Shown piece after piece: positions 17,478 through 25,297 of a stretch of DNA of 64,000 nucleotides. The stretch lies in NCBI GenBank assembly GCA_046328995.1, contig JAXLVN010000006.1, forward strand, positions 299,645-363,644. Direction: 5' to 3'. Position numbers and translations under genes: made by a program. The notes beneath the pieces are model-generated. The model was not told the DNA's origin. It saw nothing but the letters and a program-made list of their open reading frames with translations, and did no database searches. Numbering within the stretch: the first letter of the stretch is position 1; each line of letters opens with the position of its first letter. This stretch comes from JADJXV01 sp046328995. GTDB lineage: Bacteria > Bacteroidota > Ignavibacteria > Kapaibacteriales > UBA961.

Positions 17478-19736
17478 ATGAAATCGTTTCTACTCCTCTT
17501 CTCTCTCTTATGCCTGTCACTGACCACAGGCATTCATGCAGAAGTTACTGATTACTCAATACATACGACCTCATCCGGTTCACAGCAGAATGCTGCGGCT
17601 CCGCTGAGTACCATCTCCACCTCGGCGATAATTCCGTTCTTTTACTGCCAAAGCAGTACCGTCTCCGTGCCGTTTACGGTGACGGGTACCTTCAATCCGG
17701 GTAATGTCTTTACGGCCGAGCTGTCGGACGCGTCGGGCAGCTTTACTGCGCCAACGGCGATTGGCACACTTTCCAGTACTACAGCCGGCACGATAACAGC
17801 TACCATGCCTTTGCAAACGCCGCAAGGCAATCGCTACAGAATTCGTGTTGTGGCCAATAATCCTACGACCGTCGGCACAGACAACGGCACCAATCTCGCG
17901 ATTAATCCTTTGCCTGCACTCTATACTATGACCGGCGAACGCTCGTACTGTGAGGGCGGGCCGGGTGTCATCATAGGGCTCAACAATACCGAGCTTGGAG
18001 CAAATTATCAGCTCCGGCGTGATGGCGCAAATGTCGGCACACCTCAGGCAGGCAATTTCTTCCCGATGTCGTTTGGTTTTCAGACAATAGCCGGTACCTA
18101 TACCGTTATCTCGACCTACACAGCTACCGGATGCTCACAGCAAATGAATGACAGTATTGTGCTTACCATCAATCCATTGCCGCAGAAATTTGCAATAACC
18201 GGCGGCGGAGTCTATTGTAATGGTGGCCCGGGTGTGGCGGTAGGACTCAGCGGTTCTCAGGAAGGTGTCGGCTACCAACTCTTGCTCGATGGCGTAGCGA
18301 CCGGTGCCCCGGTCAATGGTACCGGCAATGCGATATCCTTTGGCAATCAAACCGCGGCCGGCGGCTATACCGCGACCGCAAAATATGCTGTGACCAATTG
18401 CATACAAAGCATGACCGGCGAAGTGAAGGTAAAAATCAATCCCTTGCCGACTAAATATGATGTTCTCGGGGGCGGCACATTTTGCGAAGGCGACAAAGGA
18501 GTGCCCGTTATTCTCTATTTATCAGATACCAATATCGCCTATCAGCTCAAAGTCGACGGCGCGAATGTAGGTACACCAAGAAACGGTACCGGAGTGGCGA
18601 TTGAATTCGGCTTGCAGACGACTCCCGGAAATTATACCGTCGAGGCCACTAATGTCCTCACCGGCTGTAAATCCACGATGAACGGTTCGAAAAATGTCAT
18701 CCGCACGCCGCTACCGCCGAAGCCGACCATTACAAAAACCGGCAACACGCTCATCTCGAGTTCTGACGTCGGTAATCAATGGTATCTCAATACTCAGCAA
18801 ATTCTTGGAGCGACCGACAAAACATTCTCGCCACTCGTGAGCGGTTCGTATACTCTCGTCGTCACTCTCAAAAGCTGCCCGTCACCGGTATCCGTGCCGG
18901 TCGATGTGACGGTCGGAGCAGGCACATTGGTCGCAGGATTTTCGAGCGACAAGACCTCAGGCGATGCGCCGCTAGCGGTAAAATTTACCGATGCATCGGC
19001 AGGTAGTCCGACAAGCTGGAATTGGAGCTTCGGGGATACTCAATCAAGCACCGAGCAAAGCCCGAGCCATACCTATACACAGGCAGGCAGTTACACCGTG
19101 AGATTGATTGTTTCCAACGGCATCAAGAGCGATACCGTAACCAAAAACGCCTATATTACCGTTCAGGAAGCGACGAATGTAACGGCTGATTTTCAGGGGA
19201 ATGCCACCAAAGGGCGCGCGCCGCTCACGGTGAAATTCTCGGATTTATCGACCGGCGGCCCCGCTGCATGGTCATGGAATTTCGGCGACGGCAGTGCGCC
19301 TGCGACGGTGAATAATCCCGAGCATACCTATACCGTGCCGGGCGTCTATTCGGTAACTCTCACGGTTACAAAGAATAGCAAAGATTTTACGATTACGAAA
19401 AAAGACTATATCACCGTCGATACCGGTAGTATTTCGGTGAATGAGAATCCTACATCATCCGGCAGCAGTATGTCGATTATCCCGAATCCAACGAGCGGAA
19501 GCAGCATTCTCAGGTATTATTCCACACGCGCTCAACGCGTCACCCTCACGATGAGTACGCTTCTTGGGCAGCAGATTTGTAGCCGGGAAATTGAGGTGCA
19601 GCAGGGTGAGAATAGTATTCAATTTGATAGTTACATCGGTGGTACTGCTTCAAGTATTCTTCCCATCGGTAGCTATTACATCGTCGTCAAGGATACAGAG
19701 CAAGCGCACTCGACACTCCTGCACGTTATTCGATAA
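17478..19736 (+). CDS. T9SS-exported adhesin-like protein with three cysteine-paired repeats and two PKD domains
   Basis: A 752-residue secreted protein starting at the ATG after gggagattttt, with a signal peptide ending around IHAE. About residues 150-420 hold three similar 85-90 residue modules, each beginning YC or FC (RSYCEGGPGV, GVYCNGGPGV, GTFCEGDKGV) and each ending with a GC/NC strand and NPLP-type linker. Two PKD domains follow (about 486-565 and 567-650, with SWNWSFGDT and AWSWNFGDG). The last about 85 residues are a Por sorting domain (IIPNPTSGSSILRYY ... LPIGSYYIVV). The layout suggests an extracellular adhesin or scaffold exported by T9SS. No enzyme domain is visible. Confidence 0.88.
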   Translation: MKSFLLLFSLLCLSLTTGIHAEVTDYSIHTTSSGSQQNAAAPLSTISTSAIIPFFYCQSSTVSVPFTVTGTFNPGNVFTAELSDASGSFTAPTAIGTLSSTTAGTITATMPLQTPQGNRYRIRVVANNPTTVGTDNGTNLAINPLPALYTMTGERSYCEGGPGVIIGLNNTELGANYQLRRDGANVGTPQAGNFFPMSFGFQTIAGTYTVISTYTATGCSQQMNDSIVLTINPLPQKFAITGGGVYCNGGPGVAVGLSGSQEGVGYQLLLDGVATGAPVNGTGNAISFGNQTAAGGYTATAKYAVTNCIQSMTGEVKVKINPLPTKYDVLGGGTFCEGDKGVPVILYLSDTNIAYQLKVDGANVGTPRNGTGVAIEFGLQTTPGNYTVEATNVLTGCKSTMNGSKNVIRTPLPPKPTITKTGNTLISSSDVGNQWYLNTQQILGATDKTFSPLVSGSYTLVVTLKSCPSPVSVPVDVTVGAGTLVAGFSSDKTSGDAPLAVKFTDASAGSPTSWNWSFGDTQSSTEQSPSHTYTQAGSYTVRLIVSNGIKSDTVTKNAYITVQEATNVTADFQGNATKGRAPLTVKFSDLSTGGPAAWSWNFGDGSAPATVNNPEHTYTVPGVYSVTLTVTKNSKDFTITKKDYITVDTGSISVNENPTSSGSSMSIIPNPTSGSSILRYYSTRAQRVTLTMSTLLGQQICSREIEVQQGENSIQFDSYIGGTASSILPIGSYYIVVKDTEQAHSTLLHVIR

Positions 19737-19755
19737 GCACCGGAATTGGAAGAAC

Positions 19756-19795
19756 TAAAAAAGGCATTGTTCGCAAGCGAACAATGCCTTTTTAG
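19756..19795. terminator. Bidirectional intrinsic terminator between convergent genes
   Basis: A near-perfect stem (ggcattgttcgc paired with gcgaacaatgcc, loop aa) is flanked by A-tract and T-tract, so it has a U-tail in both directions. It lies between the PKD protein stop and the stop of the convergent DUF3108 gene. Confidence 0.93.
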
Positions 19796-19813
19796 TTATG
19801 ATCTGCGTTTTGT

Positions 19814-20608
19814 TTAGTCTGCTTTCGGCGGCTGCCAGGAGCCGCGTTTCCATTTGACGAGTTCGATAGTTGCATTTCCCACATAAAGCTTCATTTTGGC
19901 TTTAATCGGCACGCGGGCGTCATCGGTGCTGAACCATCCCTCGAATTTCCCGGTAATTCCATAAATACCCGTCCAATTTGCTTCACCGTTGAAGTACGTC
20001 GTCTTGATCGGATAATCGACTGCATCGATAGAAATATCTTCATTGCGTCCGCTGAAGGCGATCGTGGTAAAGACGGTATCTTCCTGCACGACGGTCGGAA
20101 TCTTGATGCTTTTCTTGGCAAAGAGCAATTGCCGGGCGGTAAAGAAGAGCGAGCATCCGTCGTTCCATTTTTTAGGTGTGGTAATGCTCTTTTTAGACTT
20201 GAGCTTTTTGTCCTCGAATTTTTCCATTTGAATGACGGTATGGTCGTAGTCAAACACATACTTATCGTACATCCAGCTGTTCTCGCTTTGCTTGGTATTA
20301 GCAGCAAACTGATGAGAAAAGGTCGCAGAATTATCCATCCATGTCTCATACACCGAGTGGAGATCGACGAATGGAATACCGGGCCGCGAATCGATATACG
20401 CTTTCATTTTATAGACTGTTTTGCCATTGAGCGTTTGAGTCGCCTCGGTGACCATTTTGATCGTACCGAGCTTGATACCGAGGAATGACACTTCATATTC
20501 AAGTTCTTCACCCGGATATGCCATCTGCGCGTGCGTGGTGGTCTGACCTGCCAGAATTCCGAGCACCACAAAGCAAAAAAACACACTGACCACTTTTATG
20601 CGGTACAT
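19814..20608 (-). CDS. DUF3108 domain-containing secreted protein
   Basis: A 264-residue exported protein; the start is the second of two adjacent Met codons that open the signal peptide (MYRIKVVSVFFCFVVLG, cleaved near THAQ). The mature part matches DUF3108: PGEELEYEVSFLGIKLGTIKM near the N-terminus, LHSVYETWMD, a Lys-rich strand region and VPIKAKMKLYVGNATIELVKWKRG at the end. The fold is thought to be a beta-barrel-like periplasmic domain of unknown role. It is convergent with the PKD cargo and downstream of no obvious partner. Confidence 0.82.
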   Translation of the reverse strand: MYRIKVVSVFFCFVVLGILAGQTTTHAQMAYPGEELEYEVSFLGIKLGTIKMVTEATQTLNGKTVYKMKAYIDSRPGIPFVDLHSVYETWMDNSATFSHQFAANTKQSENSWMYDKYVFDYDHTVIQMEKFEDKKLKSKKSITTPKKWNDGCSLFFTARQLLFAKKSIKIPTVVQEDTVFTTIAFSGRNEDISIDAVDYPIKTTYFNGEANWTGIYGITGKFEGWFSTDDARVPIKAKMKLYVGNATIELVKWKRGSWQPPKAD

Positions 20609-20717
20609 CATACAATTGACCTTACTATGAAACAAATAATGAGTTATATTGAGAATGAACTATTCTGACGCTATGTATCGGCGTGAGAGCTACCAGAAGA
20701 GGAGCGTATTGCTGTAA

Positions 20718-20759
20718 TAAAAATCGGCTTCGTTGTCCTATGGGCGGATAACGAAGCCG
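20718..20759 (-). terminator. Intrinsic terminator of the CtpA protease gene
   Basis: On the minus strand, tcggcttcgtt ... aacgaagccga forms an 11-base stem about 20 bases beyond the protease stop. It is followed by gatttttatt, a U-rich tail in that direction. Confidence 0.85.
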
Positions 20760-20780
20760 AACGAAGTTTAAGGACGGTTT

Positions 20781-22382
20781 TTATTTCAACTTTGCGATTT
20801 TTGCTGCCTCGGGGAAGAGGGTAATCGCTTTTTTGAGCTGCTTATCATCTTCGAAGGAAATCGGGAAGAAATAGGGACTTCCAAAAATCGACCGTGCGAG
20901 CAGGGCCTTGATACGATTCCGCAGAAATCCCTCATCGGTTTTGTAATTCGCATCATTCCACGCGACACCTTTTTGCTCGGCTATCTGACGGAAAGATTTC
21001 ATCATGTCGTCGGTGATTTTGAAATTTTTGTAGAATGCGGGGAAGTTGTCTTTGTAGCTGTTCCGCACGGCTATACCTTCACCTTTGAGGAAGTTGTCGG
21101 TAAATTCAAAGAAGATATTTTTCCGGAAGAGGTCGCGGTAAAGCTGGGTAATTGTATCGGGCTTGACGATATAGTCCGGTGTAATTCCGCCACCGCCATA
21201 AATAGTGCGTCCGCTAGCGGTCTTGAATACCGGATGTGTCGAGTCGGCCTTGTCGGAGGTATGATTAATATTATCACCTTCTTCACCATCTTCTCTTCCT
21301 TCGCCACGGTAGTATTTGTCTTTGTCCTTATAGGGGCGTTGAATCAGGCGTCCGGAAGGGGTATAATAGCGTGCAATAGTAAGGCGATACGACGATCCAT
21401 CACCAAGCGGATATTGTTGCTGTACCAGCCCTTTGCCAAACGATGTCTCGCCGACGATGAGCCCGCGATCGAGATCCTGCACAGCGCCGGAGACGATTTC
21501 ACTCGCTGATGCCGAGCCGCCATTGACCATGACAATCAACGGAATTTTCTCGAATTCACCGCCATCAGTAGCATAGAATGTCTCATCAAGCTCAGGGCGG
21601 CGCGCCTTTGTATAGACGATTTTAGAACCGGACGGAAGGAATTCATCGGCAAGCTTAAATGCCTGATCGAGATAGCCGCCGGGATTGCCGCGGAGATCGA
21701 GCACGAGCTTTTTCATGCCTTGTGATTTGAGCTTGCGGGCTGCTTCGACGAACTCAGAGTGCGTCGTAGCGGCAAAACGATTCGATGAAATCACGCCAAT
21801 GTCCGTGCCATCAATAATATAGGCAGCATCGACAGTATAGATTGGAATTTTATCGCGGACGATATCAAAGTCCAACAGCTTCGGCTCCCCCGAGCGGCGG
21901 ATTGAAATTTTCACATGAGTTCCTTTTTGCCCGCGGAGCTTTTTAGGTACGTCTTCACGGGTGAGTCCGATGGCATTGACATCATCAATTTTGACAATTT
22001 TATCACCGGATTGAATACCAAGTGCTTCGCTCGGCCCGCCGATGATCGGAGTGACGATGGTAATGGTGTCTTTGACGACGTCGAATTCTACACCAATTCC
22101 CTCAAAGCTCCCCTGAAAATCCTCGGTCACTTTCTTCATCTGTTCGGCAGGAATATACACTGAATGCGGATCTAACTCATTGAGCATACCTTTGATAGCA
22201 GCTTCGGTGAGTTTTTGGGTGTCCACATTTTCCACATAATTTTTAGAGGCAGTATTGAGCACGTCGGTAAATTTACGAACCTGCTCATAGACATTATCGC
22301 CGGAGATGACCGGCGCGGCAAAAATTCCGATGAGAACACCGGCAATAATTGCGGCAGAAATCACGAGAGTTTTATGTTTCAT
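20781..22382 (-). CDS. C-terminal processing peptidase, S41 family (CtpA/Prc type)
   Basis: A 533-residue periplasmic serine protease from the Met directly before the signal anchor (residues 5-27). A helical segment and FEGIGVEF lead into a PDZ domain (about 90-170, with SEALGIQSGDKIVKIDD), then the tail-specific protease domain. The catalytic pair is Ser292 in GGSASASEI and Lys317 in SFGKG, 25 residues apart as in E. coli Prc; LDLRGNPGG lies before them. It degrades or trims exported proteins at their C-termini. The 180-residue C-terminal extension beyond the core is typical for Bacteroidetes members. It is a separate transcript with a good terminator. Confidence 0.93.
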   Translation of the reverse strand: MKHKTLVISAAIIAGVLIGIFAAPVISGDNVYEQVRKFTDVLNTASKNYVENVDTQKLTEAAIKGMLNELDPHSVYIPAEQMKKVTEDFQGSFEGIGVEFDVVKDTITIVTPIIGGPSEALGIQSGDKIVKIDDVNAIGLTREDVPKKLRGQKGTHVKISIRRSGEPKLLDFDIVRDKIPIYTVDAAYIIDGTDIGVISSNRFAATTHSEFVEAARKLKSQGMKKLVLDLRGNPGGYLDQAFKLADEFLPSGSKIVYTKARRPELDETFYATDGGEFEKIPLIVMVNGGSASASEIVSGAVQDLDRGLIVGETSFGKGLVQQQYPLGDGSSYRLTIARYYTPSGRLIQRPYKDKDKYYRGEGREDGEEGDNINHTSDKADSTHPVFKTASGRTIYGGGGITPDYIVKPDTITQLYRDLFRKNIFFEFTDNFLKGEGIAVRNSYKDNFPAFYKNFKITDDMMKSFRQIAEQKGVAWNDANYKTDEGFLRNRIKALLARSIFGSPYFFPISFEDDKQLKKAITLFPEAAKIAKLK

Positions 22383-22411
22383 AACATTGTGCAATGAGTT
22401 AAAAGATACTA

Positions 22412-23269
22412 TTAATTTTTATGTATAGAGGAGATGCTTGTCTCTGATGCTTGAAAATGAGCTTCCCAGTCAATGCCGGGCGCCAGACCGGTACTCTCAA
22501 GATGCGTACAGCCGGATGGAATCGGAGTCCATAGATACCATTTTTTCCCAAAAATAATCGCGCCTGCAGTGTAGAGCCACGCTTTACCATAGAGCTTGAG
22601 TAGGGATATGTCTTGTATAGATTTTATAATTTTAAGGGGATTACGTAGGTTTCGTTTTGTCAGTGCGAACCAAATGCTCGCATCGTAGTTTTTCTTTGAA
22701 TACGTCAGGAAGACTTTTTTTGTTGCTCTCAGGGTGGCCTTGGTCGTCAGAAATGTCAGGCAGGTCGAGCCTGCAGTCCGCCAATGCTTTCCGGCTGCTA
22801 CCGTAATACGTTCAGGATAGTCATGGATATCCATTTCATAGGTGTCGATATGATCATAAAGTGAAATGAATCCCTGGCCAAGAATCTTCATAAACTCCAC
22901 TGCGGCGGCAAACTGATCCGGCAGATAAAAATAATCATCTTCGGCAAAGTATATATACTCGCTGTAGGGTTGCTCCAATAATATATCTATCTGCCGCTTA
23001 AAGGTACGGGCATTCCCCTCGCCGGACAAATACACAAACTCTACATCTTCGGCAGCAAAATACCGGAGAAATACTGCTTCAAATTCCGGCGGACAATTAT
23101 CAAGAAGAACAATTATCTTCGCCCGAAGAGCACCTAAGGACTCATAAAACGATCGCACACAGAGCTCTGCAAGACCAAGCTTATTATGCGCATACGCGGC
23201 AGGATTTTTAGAAATTCCCGGATAAATTCTATATGCGACGGCCAGATCATATGTGGAGATGTCGTTCAT
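22412..23269 (-). CDS. Glycosyltransferase-like protein
   Basis: A 285-residue cytoplasmic protein with GT-A features. It has an N-terminal nucleotide-sugar binding-like strand (DLAVAYRIYPG), a segment KIIVLLDNCPPEF, and an acidic EDDYF motif (YIYFAEDDYFYLPDQF, about residues 112-127) in the place of the DxD metal site. The second half (KHWRTAGSTCLTFLTT, YDASIWFALTKRN) is less typical. No membrane helices are evident. This resembles small family-2-like glycosyltransferases of surface polysaccharide loci, but no other sugar genes are near. Its stop lies 29 bases before the protease start on the same strand. Confidence 0.65.
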   Translation of the reverse strand: MNDISTYDLAVAYRIYPGISKNPAAYAHNKLGLAELCVRSFYESLGALRAKIIVLLDNCPPEFEAVFLRYFAAEDVEFVYLSGEGNARTFKRQIDILLEQPYSEYIYFAEDDYFYLPDQFAAAVEFMKILGQGFISLYDHIDTYEMDIHDYPERITVAAGKHWRTAGSTCLTFLTTKATLRATKKVFLTYSKKNYDASIWFALTKRNLRNPLKIIKSIQDISLLKLYGKAWLYTAGAIIFGKKWYLWTPIPSGCTHLESTGLAPGIDWEAHFQASETSISSIHKN

Positions 23270-23296
23270 ACCACAAGGAGATTTTAGATTTGAGAG

Positions 23297-24028
23297 TTAA
23301 AATTTAGGATACCACTGCACCCCTAATCGCACAAGCGAGTAAAAGCGGCCTACATCAGCCGGCAATCCACCGCACTTGACATCATTATACTGATTAGATT
23401 GCAGCGGAAAGTCAAATTTCAACTCTGCCGTCGGCACTATAATCCCATAATTACTCGGTATATTACCATAAAGACCGATACCAAAATTAAAGGCATTCTG
23501 CGTCGAGTGAGCATCAAAGATACGGTTTAAAATTATGGAGCTTCCACCGGTTGCAAAAAAGCAGATCGGCTTGCGGGGATTAGCGACAAAGCGTGCAGTA
23601 AGCGTTATAAACTGGTGTAAATTTGGCGAATAGCCGAGCCCCGGATTCTCTTCAACGACTTTATGATTAATCGAATATACATACGAGCCTTCGAACTGAA
23701 TATGATCCGTCAGGCAGTATTCTGCCGCTATTCCATAGAGGAGAATACCTTCGTAGCTCCGACTCTCACGCTTGCCGGTGGCCAGGCATTCAATCGATTC
23801 AACGATAGTATTGGTCCCCATCATGAGCCCAATGCCGAGGGTTCTCGAGTATGGATTAGCCGGCTCTACTTCTTCAACCTCTGCCTCGTCAGTCCTGTCA
23901 TCGGTCGTTCGGCTACTCGAGCGTGACTGTGCCCATATTGAGTACGGCGTTACTGTCGATAGAAGAAATCCAAGCATGAGTATTCCAAGCCCAAGCCGAA
24001 AAAACGAACGTGCTGTCTGTGAAGTCAT
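23297..24028 (-). CDS. Possible internally initiated outer-membrane barrel protein nested in the fusion
   Basis: Starting at the internal ATG at 24028 the frame reads MTSQTARSFFRLGLGIL and on to a cleavage site at IWAQ. This is a normal signal peptide with Arg in the n-region, a 15-residue hydrophobic core and a polar c-region. Upstream on the minus strand lies aaaagg, eight bases before the ATG, a plausible ribosome site. The product (243 residues, about 210 mature) would be a secreted barrel with an acidic linker (DDRTDEAEVEEVEP) and a C-terminal aromatic-rich strand. The same codons also encode the last helix of TatD. Whether the fusion, the nested product or both are made is inference. 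Confidence 0.55.
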   Translation of the reverse strand: MTSQTARSFFRLGLGILMLGFLLSTVTPYSIWAQSRSSSRTTDDRTDEAEVEEVEPANPYSRTLGIGLMMGTNTIVESIECLATGKRESRSYEGILLYGIAAEYCLTDHIQFEGSYVYSINHKVVEENPGLGYSPNLHQFITLTARFVANPRKPICFFATGGSSIILNRIFDAHSTQNAFNFGIGLYGNIPSNYGIIVPTAELKFDFPLQSNQYNDVKCGGLPADVGRFYSLVRLGVQWYPKF

Positions 24029-24748
24029 AGAATATACCTTTTCAAGAGATAGAGTGTGAATTTCTGCGATTTTCTGAGCGACCAGCCCGACGAACGATGG
24101 CTCGTTGCGCTTACCGCGATGCGGGACCGGTGCCATGTACGGCGCGTCGGTCTCGATCATGATTTTATCCGGGGGCGTCTGCAGAATGACATCCGCAAGC
24201 GTTGATTTTTTATAGGTAATATTACCCGTAAACGAAACATGAGCGCCAAGGTCCAATGCCCGGTGGAGTACATCGACCGAACTCGAAAAGCAGTGCAAGA
24301 CAAATTGCAGCGTGCCATCCTGCTCTTCACGCAGAATCGAGAGTATATCCTCGTCCGATTCGCGATTATGAATAATGACCGGCAAGTTCCGGCGCTTTGC
24401 AATGTGTAGCTGTGCCCTGAATGCAGCTTTCTGCACGTCTTTCGGCGCAAAATCATAATAATAATCGAGCCCGATTTCGCCGATTGCGACGACACGGGTG
24501 TTCGTCGATTCACGCTCGACCCGCTCAAGATTATCCCTCGTCGCATCATTCGCATTATGAGGATGAATGCCGATTCCCCGGTAAATCCTCGGGTCAGAAT
24601 CGACGATTGCCTGCACGTTGCCGAAGCCCTCCGGACCGATAGACGGTATGATAATCGCCTCCACACCGGCGGCAAATGCCCGCTCAATCATCTCCGGTCG
24701 GTCGGTGTCGAACTGTTCAGAATCTATATGCGCGTGTGTATCAATCAT
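23297..24748 (-). CDS. In-frame fusion of TatD-family metallohydrolase with an outer-membrane barrel protein
   Basis: A 483-residue frame. The first about 253 residues are a complete TatD DNase-like hydrolase: DTHAHID, the GEIGLDYYY glutamate, PVIIHNRESDED, FVLHCFSS and METDAPYMAP-type metal ligands (written MIETDAPYMAP here). It ends in the usual TSQTARSFFRLG helix. Without a stop it continues into a hydrophobic segment (GILMLGFLLSTV, then a TPYSIWAQ cleavage site) and a beta-strand-rich 210-residue domain (FEGSYVYSIN, VRLGVQWYPKF end) typical of an outer-membrane barrel. A Met 240 codons in (position 24028) would start a clean signal peptide by itself. The start chosen gives the classical MIDTHAHID. 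It overlaps the tsaE end by 8 bases. Confidence 0.88.
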   Translation of the reverse strand: MIDTHAHIDSEQFDTDRPEMIERAFAAGVEAIIIPSIGPEGFGNVQAIVDSDPRIYRGIGIHPHNANDATRDNLERVERESTNTRVVAIGEIGLDYYYDFAPKDVQKAAFRAQLHIAKRRNLPVIIHNRESDEDILSILREEQDGTLQFVLHCFSSSVDVLHRALDLGAHVSFTGNITYKKSTLADVILQTPPDKIMIETDAPYMAPVPHRGKRNEPSFVGLVAQKIAEIHTLSLEKVYSMTSQTARSFFRLGLGILMLGFLLSTVTPYSIWAQSRSSSRTTDDRTDEAEVEEVEPANPYSRTLGIGLMMGTNTIVESIECLATGKRESRSYEGILLYGIAAEYCLTDHIQFEGSYVYSINHKVVEENPGLGYSPNLHQFITLTARFVANPRKPICFFATGGSSIILNRIFDAHSTQNAFNFGIGLYGNIPSNYGIIVPTAELKFDFPLQSNQYNDVKCGGLPADVGRFYSLVRLGVQWYPKF

Positions 24749-25223
24749 GTATTTCAACAAGTTTCACCGTTCGCTCAGGATGGCTGAAGCGAATCATACG
24801 CTCATTATCACCCTCGCCGGCAAAGGAAATTGTCACCGTCCAATGCACCTTCGGGAGCATGTCACCCGCCTTTTCGGACCATTCGACTACTTTAATGGCA
24901 TTATGGGAAAACATACAATCGTCAAAGCCAATTTCTTCGAGCTCTTTAGTTGAGTTAATTCTATACAAATCAACGTGATATATTGTAATTTCATCCCCGT
25001 CGGGTTCGGTGCCGAAATACTGATTCATGATCGTAAACGTCGGGCTCGAGACGATATCCTCGACACCAAAATAATCGCAGACACCCTTGACAAATTCTGT
25101 CTTTCCGGCACCTAAATCGCCATATAACGCCACGACATCACCTTTGGAGAGCAACTCGGCAAATTGCTTCCCGGCATCATGTGTTTCGACTTCGCTGCGA
25201 GAATGGTAACAATCAGATTCCAT
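24741..25223 (-). CDS. tsaE: tRNA threonylcarbamoyladenosine biosynthesis ATPase TsaE
   Basis: A 160-residue P-loop ATPase that works with TsaB/TsaD in making the t6A modification at tRNA position 37. The Walker A is GDLGAGKT (35-42), followed by SSPTFTIMNQY, the IYHVDLYRI segment and the family's C-terminal VVEWSEKAG. Length and order match the family. tsaB and tsaD are not in this window. The 3' end overlaps the tatD start by 8 bases, and the genes share a strand, so they are likely co-transcribed with porX upstream or from their own promoter. Confidence 0.94.
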   Translation of the reverse strand: MESDCYHSRSEVETHDAGKQFAELLSKGDVVALYGDLGAGKTEFVKGVCDYFGVEDIVSSPTFTIMNQYFGTEPDGDEITIYHVDLYRINSTKELEEIGFDDCMFSHNAIKVVEWSEKAGDMLPKVHWTVTISFAGEGDNERMIRFSHPERTVKLVEIHD

Positions 25224-25297
25224 TCAATAATCCTGAATGTGGAACATATTTTAAATCACGTGCATCCAATGCGCCGAGCGGACATTCCGTGTCACCG

